Source of the DNA: JAVRLB01 sp049965455
Lineage (GTDB): Archaea; Thermoplasmatota; Thermoplasmata; Thermoplasmatales; ARK-15
Assembly (NCBI GenBank): GCA_049965455.1
Contig: JBMFWH010000013.1
Span: 1 to 34,927, forward strand
Direction: 5' to 3'
DNA: 34,927 nucleotides
The notes under the pieces are model-generated. The model worked only from the letters and a program-made list of their open reading frames with translations. It made no database searches and had not been told where the DNA came from. The position numbers were made by a program, and so were the translations under genes. Below are positions 1 through 7,518 of this stretch, piece after piece (positions within the stretch are counted from its first letter, which is position 1; each line of letters begins with the position of its first letter).

Positions 1-2
1 GA

Positions 3-2453
3 ATCTTAGGTGTAATAGCGATAGTGTTTATTTTAATAGTGGTAATACCTACAGGTTCTAGATCAGATGTTGTCATCGCAAACAATTATAATGTTAGCAG
101 TTCTTCAATATCACCTAAAATAACATATAACAACTCGACCATCACATATGTGACTATTACAATTTATAATACCCAATCAGTTAGTACTGTAAATAATTTT
201 CAGATGCTTATTAAAGTTGATTGGTTAGAATATGAAAACTATCTAAATAGTTACTGTTCGAATGTCAGATTTTATAATAGCACCGCTGCAATAGGTAAAA
301 CTTCAGGATATAGTGTACTTCCTGCTTGGATCGAAACTAACGATACAAACACTGCAAGTTCTTCTAATGTATGGATAAATATGTCAGGAACTATCATAAC
401 TGCATCTGGATCTGTAAATATTTATATGGCTTTTTTACCAAAAACTGTATCTTGGAACTCTTATTTAGGATTAGATCCAATGCTTTCAGCTACTTATGGG
501 CAGTATGACAATGGTTGGAAAGTTTTTTCTTTTTATGATAATTTTTCTGGAACAAGCCTAAATACAAATAATTGGTCTAATAATAATAGTGGTAAGGTAA
601 TTGTAAATAATGGATTAACTGTACAAGGATTAACTGTACAAGGAAAAAATAATAAATGGGAAGTAATACAGTCATATTCAGTCTTTAATCCACAATCTTA
701 TATTTTAGAGGGATATATAGATATAAATGGTGAAAGTATTGGAACTTCCAATTTTCAATCAGACTTTGGTTGGGATGGCATTGCACAATATTTTATAACT
801 ACTGAAAAATTATCACATAATAGTTATCCATATGGATTAGAATTGTATTATGCAAATAATGGCCCTTCATTTACTCCAACATATGTGAAAGCATCATCAA
901 ACTATATATTAGCAAGTATTAATGCAACTTCATCCGCTGGTTATTTAAAAATAAACTATGGAAATCAAGTATCCTCCTCGAATGATTTCAAATCTATGAC
1001 CTCAAGTTATATAGTATTTCGGGTTTATGGGCATTCCACACCTATAAATGCTTACTGGGTTCGAGTTCGGGAAGATCCACCAAATGGTGTAATGCCCACT
1101 TATTCTTTTAGCAATATCCTGAGCCCTACTATGTGGCACACAAATCTTAATGAATACAAAGATCAAGCATATTCTAATATAACGAGCATATGGAGCTCTG
1201 ATATTTATTGTGACGATAACGGTAATGTTTTCTGGACTGATACTTATGGAAATGTTTTTGTTGCATGGGTAACATGGGTAAATGTAAATCAAAAATATGA
1301 AATTTATCCACTTGGAACACCATATTCACGTTTTGCATATGCAGGACCGATTACAAGTATTGCTGCTGTAAATTATTCTACAATCGCTGAAATTGTTGTA
1401 TTGACATATTCTGGATATGTATTTGGTTGCTATCCCAATAACGATACATGGTTCAATGCCACACAACAATGGAATCTTCCTTTAACAAGTTATTCTCCAC
1501 CTTGGACCTCAGTCACATCGAATGTTGAAGGGTATGGATATGGATATGGATATGACGAAGGATTTTTCTTCACTGATCTAAACGGAAATGTATATTTTTA
1601 TGACACTACAAATCCAGGAAATTCCGGGTGGGTTTTAATCACCACTTCAAATTATGACATTATATCGACTGTTGCTTATTATAATGAATCATATCAAAAT
1701 TATTATAATAATTCTTTATACGGTATTTCATATAACGGTAACGTTTGGGTATTAAATCAGAGTGGATGGTTACTATACAATAATACAAATTATATTGGCC
1801 TCAATGATCTTGTTGGAATAACAATGGATTCTTCTGGATATCTATATTTATTACAATTAAACAATAAAACTACTTTATATCAATCTTCTACCACTGCTGG
1901 ATCAACTACCGGAACATTTTCACCATATGGCAGTGTAGTGTTCTCACAAGGAACAAATGAAGCAATAACATATGATCAATATAATGATATATTCTGGGCA
2001 ATACAGACAAATGGAACCATTGCAGGATCATTAAATCCTACTAAGGGTTGGGGATATTCCAACAATCTCCTATACACATACAATTACCCAACCATACTGG
2101 CTATAAATTCTACATATCCAATAAATTTCAATGCTTATGCATATTATCTCACATCTCCAGACTATACAAACATGTATAATTTCACACTCTATTTCACGGG
2201 TTCAAATGGTATATTGGATCTCGAATACGCATATCAGAATGGCACTGCTATGAATAAAGCACAAATACCCGCATTATTAGATAGTTCAAACGGCATTTTG
2301 ATAAATGTAACAATGATGCCTAATGTATCCTATAATTCACATTTTTATTTTTATGTAATTTTTTATCCTCAAAACAATCTAAATAGTGTGGTCTTAGAAT
2401 ATGTTCTGAATATCAGGATAATAAATCATTTTTCATATATTCCAATAAGTTGA
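3..2453 (+). CDS. Large secreted/surface protein, DUF2341-like (5' partial)
   Basis: The reading frame stays open to the left edge of the window, so the true start lies upstream. The GTG at 24 sits inside a hydrophobic segment (read from base 3: ILGVIAIVFILIVVIP), which looks like a signal anchor. The exported part is rich in Asn, Ser, Thr and Tyr with many N-X-S/T sequons, as in glycosylated archaeal surface proteins. Residues about 45-145 (counted from base 24) resemble DUF2341: short strands, LPAWIET, then SGSVNIYMAF. A lectin-like segment starts near FYDNFSG. Residues about 340-680 hold repeated GNVFW/GNVYF strands that suggest a beta-propeller. No C-terminal membrane segment is seen. The stop overlaps the Shine-Dalgarno of the next gene. 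Surface location is well supported; function is unknown. Confidence 0.75.
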   Translation: MLGVIAIVFILIVVIPTGSRSDVVIANNYNVSSSSISPKITYNNSTITYVTITIYNTQSVSTVNNFQMLIKVDWLEYENYLNSYCSNVRFYNSTAAIGKTSGYSVLPAWIETNDTNTASSSNVWINMSGTIITASGSVNIYMAFLPKTVSWNSYLGLDPMLSATYGQYDNGWKVFSFYDNFSGTSLNTNNWSNNNSGKVIVNNGLTVQGLTVQGKNNKWEVIQSYSVFNPQSYILEGYIDINGESIGTSNFQSDFGWDGIAQYFITTEKLSHNSYPYGLELYYANNGPSFTPTYVKASSNYILASINATSSAGYLKINYGNQVSSSNDFKSMTSSYIVFRVYGHSTPINAYWVRVREDPPNGVMPTYSFSNILSPTMWHTNLNEYKDQAYSNITSIWSSDIYCDDNGNVFWTDTYGNVFVAWVTWVNVNQKYEIYPLGTPYSRFAYAGPITSIAAVNYSTIAEIVVLTYSGYVFGCYPNNDTWFNATQQWNLPLTSYSPPWTSVTSNVEGYGYGYGYDEGFFFTDLNGNVYFYDTTNPGNSGWVLITTSNYDIISTVAYYNESYQNYYNNSLYGISYNGNVWVLNQSGWLLYNNTNYIGLNDLVGITMDSSGYLYLLQLNNKTTLYQSSTTAGSTTGTFSPYGSVVFSQGTNEAITYDQYNDIFWAIQTNGTIAGSLNPTKGWGYSNNLLYTYNYPTILAINSTYPINFNAYAYYLTSPDYTNMYNFTLYFTGSNGILDLEYAYQNGTAMNKAQIPALLDSSNGILINVTMMPNVSYNSHFYFYVIFYPQNNLNSVVLEYVLNIRIINHFSYIPIS
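612..641 (+). repeat. 15-bp perfect tandem duplication inside the surface protein gene
   Basis: Two adjacent copies of GGATTAACTGTACAA encode GLTVQGLTVQ in frame. It looks like a recent slippage duplication that lengthens a loop without breaking the gene. Confidence 0.8.
1531..1554 (+). repeat. Short GGATAT-type repeat encoding Gly-Tyr
   Basis: Four near-identical hexamers encode GYGYGYGY in the surface protein. This is a simple in-frame repeat prone to length change, probably a flexible loop. Confidence 0.7.
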
Positions 2454-2464
2454 GGTTTTAAACT

Positions 2465-3499
2465 ATGATCTATTTAAAATGGGATAACCTGATCGCGTTC
2501 TTGCCTCAATATATTATTGGAATTATTGTTGCATATTATGTATTTAAAAAGTTTAGTTCCAAAGCGCCTGTAAATAACTTAGATTTCATAGCGCTACATA
2601 AATTCAATCAATATATCAAGGATCAGACTGCTTTGTATTCTGACTTATATAGTCTTTCTGAAAAATTAGAGCCCTTGCCGGACCTGGCATTTTCAAAGTT
2701 TGCAAACTCCGTGAAAAAAACTGCAGCTGAAGACTTAGACAAAAAATTGCTGGCTGAAAACATTGATAAAGCTCTAACAGAAATTTCTGATCCGGTATCG
2801 GCAGATGCTCTCAAACGATATAATGCGGCCTCTAACAAAGATCTGGAACTAAATGAAGATCTGGCAACTTTATCAAATAAATTATTGAATATCTCGTATA
2901 TAGGAGCTCCATTAAATAAGTTCATAGCCCATACAAAATATCAAAAAAGTGAGTTTTCATTTTTTAAGAGCCTAACTAACACATTAACAACGCATCTTGA
3001 AGAGCTGGATTTGTCAATGTCTGTGTTTTTAGGGCTAGTAACACTGCTAGCAGTACTGTTATGGGCATCAATAGTATTGCTTTTAACACCATATCCACAA
3101 GTATCAATATTCACTCCGCACTTTTCTGTACAGTTAAATTTAATTTTAAATTTAGTTTTAGGAGTATCAATATTCATATCTTTGATCTCGATAATATCGT
3201 TCTTTATTATATCCACAAAAACGCAGGTTTTGGTTGCAGAGGCACTAGTGCTTTCAGGAACTGTAATTTCATTTTTCCTGCCTGCAATGAGCTGGATCAG
3301 AAACAGCACGTTTGCATACCAGCTAATAGTATTTTTAGTGGCTGTTTCTTTAGCATTATTGATCACATACTTCATCATGAAAATAAAAGATAAAAATCAT
3401 AACTTCATGATCTCGCTTTATTTCTCATATGCTGCATTTTTAATATTTAACCTTATCCTGACAGACAACCTGGTAACATTTATAATGCTCCACAGATAA
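2465..3499 (+). CDS. Multi-pass membrane protein of unknown function
   Basis: I do not recognise this 344-residue protein. It has one N-terminal membrane segment (LIAFLPQYIIGIIVAYYVF), a charged, probably helical soluble region (about residues 30-180), then about four hydrophobic segments from residue 185 to the end. No cofactor motif or catalytic signature is apparent. The start is supported by GAGGT at 2452-2456, eight bases before ATG and overlapping the stop of the surface protein gene. The two genes are therefore probably co-transcribed, and this protein may help anchor, export or modify its large surface neighbour. That link rests only on gene order. Confidence 0.7.
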   Translation: MIYLKWDNLIAFLPQYIIGIIVAYYVFKKFSSKAPVNNLDFIALHKFNQYIKDQTALYSDLYSLSEKLEPLPDLAFSKFANSVKKTAAEDLDKKLLAENIDKALTEISDPVSADALKRYNAASNKDLELNEDLATLSNKLLNISYIGAPLNKFIAHTKYQKSEFSFFKSLTNTLTTHLEELDLSMSVFLGLVTLLAVLLWASIVLLLTPYPQVSIFTPHFSVQLNLILNLVLGVSIFISLISIISFFIISTKTQVLVAEALVLSGTVISFFLPAMSWIRNSTFAYQLIVFLVAVSLALLITYFIMKIKDKNHNFMISLYFSYAAFLIFNLILTDNLVTFIMLHR

Positions 3500-3532
3500 G
3501 GTGTAAATAATAAGAAAAAAAGGTGAATAGAA

Positions 3533-3814
3533 ATGGTAAAAGAGATACGTGCCAGCCACATACTGGTAAAATCAGAACAGAAAGCAAATGAGATACTGGA
3601 AGAGCTCAAGAACGGTGCTGATTTTGCAGAACTTGCAAGAAAACAGTCAATTTGCCCATCTTCGAAGAAAGGTGGGGATCTTGGCTATTTTACAAGAGGA
3701 AAGATGGTCAAACCCTTTGAAAATGCAGCATTCAGCTTAAAAAAAGGAGAAATAGGGGGTCCTGTAAAGACCGAGTTCGGGTATCACATCATCAAAGTGA
3801 CAGACCAGAGATAA
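3533..3814 (+). CDS. Parvulin-type peptidyl-prolyl cis-trans isomerase
   Basis: A 93-residue, single-domain rotamase with family hallmarks throughout: RASHILVKSEQKA at the N-terminus, GADFAELARKQSICPS, then GGDLGYFTRGKMVKPFE, and the C-terminal FGYHIIKVTDQR. It catalyses cis-trans isomerisation of prolyl peptide bonds. There is no signal peptide or membrane segment, so it is a cytoplasmic minimal parvulin, unlike the exported bacterial SurA/PrsA forms. AGGTGA at 3521-3526 lies six bases before ATG. It follows the membrane protein gene by 33 bp and may share its transcript. Its stop is two bases from the stop of the convergent DJ-1 gene. Confidence 0.9.
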   Translation: MVKEIRASHILVKSEQKANEILEELKNGADFAELARKQSICPSSKKGGDLGYFTRGKMVKPFENAAFSLKKGEIGGPVKTEFGYHIIKVTDQR

Positions 3815-3816
3815 AT

Positions 3817-4377
3817 TCAAGGCGGATACTTGGCTTTTAGCAGTTTCATGAATTCTCTCATCCAGTATGGATGATCAGGCCAAGCTCTCGCAGAGATCAT
3901 AGATCCGTCAATCACCACTGCGCTGTCTTCAAATATAGCTCCTGCAGTTTCAACATCTTTTTTCAAGGCTGGGTAAGCAGTGCTCTTTCTGTTTCGTAGC
4001 ACATCCACGGCGCTTAGTATCAACGGAGCATGACATATCTGGGCCACTGGCTTGTTCTCGTTGAAAAAATGTTTTACGATTCTCTGAAGGTCAGGGTCAT
4101 TGCGAATATATTCTGGCGCTCTGCCACCTGGGATTACCAATGCAACATATTCTTCAGAATTAACATTCTTAAAAGCTTTGTTTGCCTTTACAAGATATCC
4201 AAGCTTTTCAGTATAAGTATCGAACCCAGGCACAAAATCATGTACCACAGTCTGAACATATTTTTCGGATGGTGCGGCAATGTCCACTTCGTATCCTTCT
4301 TCCAAAAGCCGCTGATACGGATACATTACTTCCAAGCTTTCTCCTGCATCACCTGTAACAATCAATACTTTTGTCAT
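3817..4377 (-). CDS. DJ-1/PfpI family protein (class I glutamine amidotransferase-like)
   Basis: This 186-residue protein begins MTKVLIVTGDAGES and has the PfpI/DJ-1 fold landmarks: LVIPGGRAPEYIR, the nucleophile elbow AQICHAPLIL with Cys-His, and the acidic residue in GDAGE. Family members act as intracellular peptidases, deglycases or stress chaperones, and the substrate cannot be read from sequence. I place the start at 4377, not at the upstream ATG at 4404, because AGGTGA lies directly before 4377 and would otherwise be coding. The length is close to the typical 165-190 residues. It is convergent with the parvulin gene. Confidence 0.9.
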   Translation of the reverse strand: MTKVLIVTGDAGESLEVMYPYQRLLEEGYEVDIAAPSEKYVQTVVHDFVPGFDTYTEKLGYLVKANKAFKNVNSEEYVALVIPGGRAPEYIRNDPDLQRIVKHFFNENKPVAQICHAPLILSAVDVLRNRKSTAYPALKKDVETAGAIFEDSAVVIDGSMISARAWPDHPYWMREFMKLLKAKYPP

Positions 4378-4466
4378 ATTCTCACCTCTTATACTCACAT
4401 ACACCCTACATATTATTTAAAATTTTATCTTTTCAGCGCATTAACAACAGTTGAATGCCAAAGAAC

Positions 4467-5561
4467 CTAAAATACGCTGATGTGCAAAAAGTATCTTGCT
4501 CCAAACCCGATCAGGTAGGTTGCAATTGCAGCACCGATACCAATCAGTATCATCTCCGTCACCTTTTTATGCATGCTTACTCCGCTGGTAATTGAAACCA
4601 GTGCGCCTACTATTCCCAGTGCCAGGCCAGAAAGTATGAATGAGGTCACCACGCCAAATATACCCTTAATTGCTAAGATATATGGAATCACAGGAATGAT
4701 CGCGCCAAAAAAATATGAAACTCCAGTTCTTATAGCGCTCGCTTTTGGATTTTCCAATGTTTCTTCAGTAAATCCAAGATATTCTTTGGCCATTGCGTCA
4801 ACTAACCCTTTCTTTTCAGATCCCATAACTGTAACAATTTTATCTGCCTCTTGTTCCTTTACTCCACGCTGCAAGAACAGTTCTTTCAATTTCAGTTTTA
4901 TGTCCTCATACGCTACGTTTACCTGTACCATCAATTTTTGGATGTCCGCGCTCTGCAGCTCTTTTTGCGATTTTGAAGACACGAACGCGCCTGCGGCCAT
5001 TGATAATGTTCCTGCCACGCCAACGATCAAACCTGTCATTGCGATTATTAGCGAGTTCTCGATCAATCCTGCAAACCCAGATACTGCCGCCAACACTTCA
5101 ACTAGTCCATCGCTCACCCCATAAATAGAATCTCTGACGTTTTCCACGTTCATCTCTTTCTCGTCCCAGACAAAAAATGCTTCATGAACTAATTCATCAA
5201 TCACCAAGTTCTTAATCAATTTAAATTCTGGGCTATCAGGATCCTGTGACTTTGAATACTCGTAATATTTTATAACCGCATTATCTTCGTTACCTTCAAG
5301 AAGTTTTATTGCTATGCCCAATCCGAACAATCTTCTCATTAATATTAATGCTGCAATTTTGAATCTGGATATTTTTATTTTTGAAAAATCCAGTTTTTTA
5401 TTTTCTCCAAACTTTTTCCAGAAATTGGCATGTGATGCTTCTATTTCTGCCAGTTTTTCAAAAGCTGATTTAAGCCCTTTGTTCTTTTCATACTTTGCAA
5501 ACTTTCGGTACATTTCAGAATCTAGAATCTCACCTTTATAAAACTCTAAAATTGGATCCAT
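4467..5561 (-). CDS. Ferritin-like/VIT1 (CCC1) family iron-manganese transporter
   Basis: This is a two-part protein of 364 residues. The N-terminal about 135 residues form a ferritin/rubrerythrin-like four-helix region with ExxH pairs (E41/H44 in EIEASHANFW, E123/H126 in IDELVHEAF) that could bind iron. From about residue 138 a VIT1/CCC1 domain begins with the typical RDSIYGVSDGLVEVLAAVSG. Two membrane segments follow, then a charged cytoplasmic helical insert (about 195-265) and three C-terminal membrane segments. Such proteins move Fe2+ or Mn2+ across the cytoplasmic membrane, with the ferritin-like part probably sensing or delivering metal. The gene stands alone with its own promoter, which carries a palindrome (5576-5593). 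Confidence 0.9.
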   Translation of the reverse strand: MDPILEFYKGEILDSEMYRKFAKYEKNKGLKSAFEKLAEIEASHANFWKKFGENKKLDFSKIKISRFKIAALILMRRLFGLGIAIKLLEGNEDNAVIKYYEYSKSQDPDSPEFKLIKNLVIDELVHEAFFVWDEKEMNVENVRDSIYGVSDGLVEVLAAVSGFAGLIENSLIIAMTGLIVGVAGTLSMAAGAFVSSKSQKELQSADIQKLMVQVNVAYEDIKLKLKELFLQRGVKEQEADKIVTVMGSEKKGLVDAMAKEYLGFTEETLENPKASAIRTGVSYFFGAIIPVIPYILAIKGIFGVVTSFILSGLALGIVGALVSITSGVSMHKKVTEMILIGIGAAIATYLIGFGARYFLHISVF

Positions 5562-5575
5562 TAGGCATTTAGATT

Positions 5576-5593
5576 GTTTTTAAACTTAAAAAC
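5576..5593. promoter_or_regulatory. Palindrome over the promoter of the VIT1-type gene
   Basis: GTTTTTAA-AC-TTAAAAAC is a perfect 8-bp inverted repeat with a 2-bp centre, lying 15-32 bp before the ATG at 5561. That is where the TATA box and start site must be. A repressor bound here would block transcription, and a metal-responsive regulator is a reasonable guess. It may also just be an AT-rich TATA region. Confidence 0.4.
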
Positions 5594-5859
5594 TTTTTGA
5601 TGTGTCTCTTTTATTTTTTTGGTTTTTCTTGCATTCTTCTAGCCGGCTATATTAAGTTGCTAAGAAATAAAAAAATACAGCTGTTCACTGTAGTTACGAA
5701 GCATATTGAGTGTCGAAAAGTTATACAGATACAGAATAAAAAAAGGAATTCTTGAGTATAAAGTGTGAAAATTCCAATAGTGAGAAACCTGTTTCATTAA
5801 AAGTATTCGATACCACTTTTATTACATATGAACCACCAATACTCATGGTTGAGATAAGG
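5594..5859. other. Gene-poor intergenic stretch
   Basis: AT-rich DNA between the VIT1-type gene promoter and the end of the cupredoxin gene. Minus-strand reading gives a 41-codon frame (5846 to 5721) without a ribosome site or a recognisable product. I see no RNA gene, insertion-sequence end or repeat here. Confidence 0.5.
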
Positions 5860-6438
5860 TCAGTATACAATAAATGATCCATACATACCATTCTCTGCAT
5901 GGCCTGGCACTTGACATAAATAATAGAAGTTACCAGCAATATTTGCAGTAAAGCTAAATTCATAAGAATAATGATTTTGAGAATTCAAAGGTTCTAATAC
6001 TGGACAGCCCGACCCCGCAAATGCATAAGGTACCATCATTTCTGAGCCCATCATACCATAATATTGTGGCAAATATCTTGATATTGCAACATTATGTGGT
6101 TGGTCAGTGTCCACATTTACAAATAATATTGTAATTTTAGAACCTGTCGGGACTAATATTGTGGGATTGTATAGCCCGTATATTTCAAATGAATACATAG
6201 ATGGTGCATTCATAGGACCACCTTCGATCAAAAGAAAAACATTAGAGCTATTAAATTTGATGGTATTGTTATTTTTTTCAATTATTGCATTTGATGGAAT
6301 AGTATATGATGCTAATTCTTGATTAGTAACTGTGTTATGAGGACTTAACCCATTAGTATAAATAAATACAGACATTGTTGTTATACCAATTAATGATATT
6401 ATGACCAAGATCACAAATATTTTGTTTTTTTGATACAT
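5860..6438 (-). CDS. Rusticyanin-like type I blue copper protein, membrane-anchored
   Basis: This is a 192-residue cupredoxin. Residues about 7-27 are an uncleaved-looking signal anchor (IFVILVIISLIGITTMSVFIY), so the copper domain sits outside the membrane. All four copper ligands are visible: His in DQPHNVAIS, and Cys, His and Met in CQVPGHAENGM, spaced C-x4-H-x4-M as in rusticyanin. The stretch from NPTILVPTGSK through PYAFAGSG also follows the rusticyanin layout rather than plastocyanin. The likely role is periplasmic or surface electron transfer, in acidophiles often linked to iron oxidation or a terminal oxidase. No oxidase gene lies nearby. A TATA box about 27 bp before ATG indicates a leaderless mRNA. 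Confidence 0.88.
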   Translation of the reverse strand: MYQKNKIFVILVIISLIGITTMSVFIYTNGLSPHNTVTNQELASYTIPSNAIIEKNNNTIKFNSSNVFLLIEGGPMNAPSMYSFEIYGLYNPTILVPTGSKITILFVNVDTDQPHNVAISRYLPQYYGMMGSEMMVPYAFAGSGCPVLEPLNSQNHYSYEFSFTANIAGNFYYLCQVPGHAENGMYGSFIVY

Positions 6439-6461
6439 AATTAACTCAAATACATTTTTAT

Positions 6462-6469
6462 CTATATAC
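6462..6469 (-). promoter_or_regulatory. TATA box of the rusticyanin-like gene
   Basis: CTATATAC (palindromic in part) is centred about 27 bp before the ATG at 6438, the archaeal spacing for transcription starting at the start codon. Confidence 0.6.
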
Positions 6470-6474
6470 TTTGT

Positions 6475-6492
6475 TTTTTACGAATGTAAAAA
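6475..6492. promoter_or_regulatory. Candidate operator in the divergent cupredoxin/hydrolase promoter
   Basis: TTTTTAC-GAAT-GTAAAAA is a perfect 7-bp inverted repeat lying between the two divergent TATA boxes. Its 14-bp core TTTACGAATGTAAA differs by one base from the palindrome before the copper operon (19007-19020) and sits at nearly the same distance upstream of TATA. I infer a binding site for a shared, probably copper-responsive regulator. Confidence 0.6.
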
Positions 6493-6493
6493 T

Positions 6494-6501
6494 TTTTATA
6501 A
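6494..6501 (+). promoter_or_regulatory. TATA box of the metallo-beta-lactamase-fold gene
   Basis: TTTATAAT is centred about 26 bp before the ATG at 6523. This supports a leaderless transcript and that start codon. Confidence 0.6.
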
Positions 6502-6522
6502 TATCTTATTGTATTGTTAATT

Positions 6523-7377
6523 ATGGATATTATACATATCTCTGGAAACACCTATTATTTTAATACGCCAGTGAGCATTGGTGCTATTATAGAAGATAAT
6601 TCTGCAATATTGATTGACACTGGACTTGATGAAAATGCGGTAAGAAAAGTTTTGAATTGGTTGAAAGAGAAGGATATAAAACTAAAATATGTTATAAACA
6701 CACATAGTCATTCAGATCACATAGGTGGCAATGCATTTGTAGAAGCTAGGACCAAGACCACGTTTTATGCCTCAGAGATTGAAGCTGCATTTATAAGAAA
6801 TCCAGAGTTATTACCTGATTTTATATATGGTGCCTCTTCAATATCTGAACTCAAAAGCAAATTTTATTATTCTGCACCTACCGAGAATGTTAGGAATATA
6901 AAAGAGCTGAAAGAAAAATTCAGAATTGTAGAGCTTCCAGGACACACGTTTCAGATGATTGGCATTATTACAGAAGACAACGTGTTTTTTGTTGCCGATT
7001 CAGTGTTTTCAAAGCAGATTCTGGGAAAACACTCGTTGATCTTCCATATAGACACTGCCCGATTCCTGAGCACATTAGAGTTCCTCGCGCAGCAAAATGC
7101 AGATTTTCATCTTCTTTCACATGGTGGGGTATTGAAAAAGATAGATGCTGAGTTAGAAGAAAACAAAAAGCAAATAAATATCCTATTGTCGATCATTGAG
7201 GATCACAAACCAGATAATCTGGAGAATTTAATCTCAAAAATCATGGAAGAGAACGATATTTCTACAATAGATCAGTATTTTCTGAATCGAGTGCCTGTAA
7301 TGGCTGCCATAAAATATCTGAAAGAGCTAAATAGAATCAATGTGATTATTGAAGAGGGTAAATTAACTGTTAAATGA
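6523..7377 (+). CDS. Metallo-beta-lactamase-fold hydrolase
   Basis: This 284-residue protein has the canonical two-metal motif THSHSDHIGG (H61, H63, D65, H66), a second His in LPGHTF, Asp in FVADSVF and His in LLSHGG, so the full zinc or iron site is present. The fold covers residues 1-205 and the remaining 80 residues are mostly helical. It resembles glyoxalase II-like thioesterases, but the substrate is not determinable. I use ATG at 6523 rather than TTG at 6514 because of the TATA spacing. It is divergent from the cupredoxin gene across an 84-bp region holding the candidate operator, so it may share that control. Confidence 0.85.
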   Translation: MDIIHISGNTYYFNTPVSIGAIIEDNSAILIDTGLDENAVRKVLNWLKEKDIKLKYVINTHSHSDHIGGNAFVEARTKTTFYASEIEAAFIRNPELLPDFIYGASSISELKSKFYYSAPTENVRNIKELKEKFRIVELPGHTFQMIGIITEDNVFFVADSVFSKQILGKHSLIFHIDTARFLSTLEFLAQQNADFHLLSHGGVLKKIDAELEENKKQINILLSIIEDHKPDNLENLISKIMEENDISTIDQYFLNRVPVMAAIKYLKELNRINVIIEEGKLTVK

Positions 7378-7483
7378 TCCTTTATTTTCATTAATATTGT
7401 TATAAAAAGAGGTAAAATAAATAAATATTTTTATTTTCTCAGATTCTCGAAAAAACTATCCAGCATTGCCAAACAATTGAAAA

Positions 7484-7494
7484 AATAATATATT
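7484..7494 (+). promoter_or_regulatory. Probable TATA box of the permease gene
   Basis: AATAATATATT lies about 30 bp before the ATG at 7519. No Shine-Dalgarno is seen, so translation is probably leaderless. Confidence 0.45.
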
Positions 7495-7518
7495 GGTATT
7501 ACATAAGCATTATAAATC

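Noticed and set aside
5721..5963. Minus-strand 80-codon frame overlapping the cupredoxin gene end
   Set aside because: It overlaps a well-supported gene in another frame, lacks a ribosome site, and its non-overlapping part has no recognisable features.
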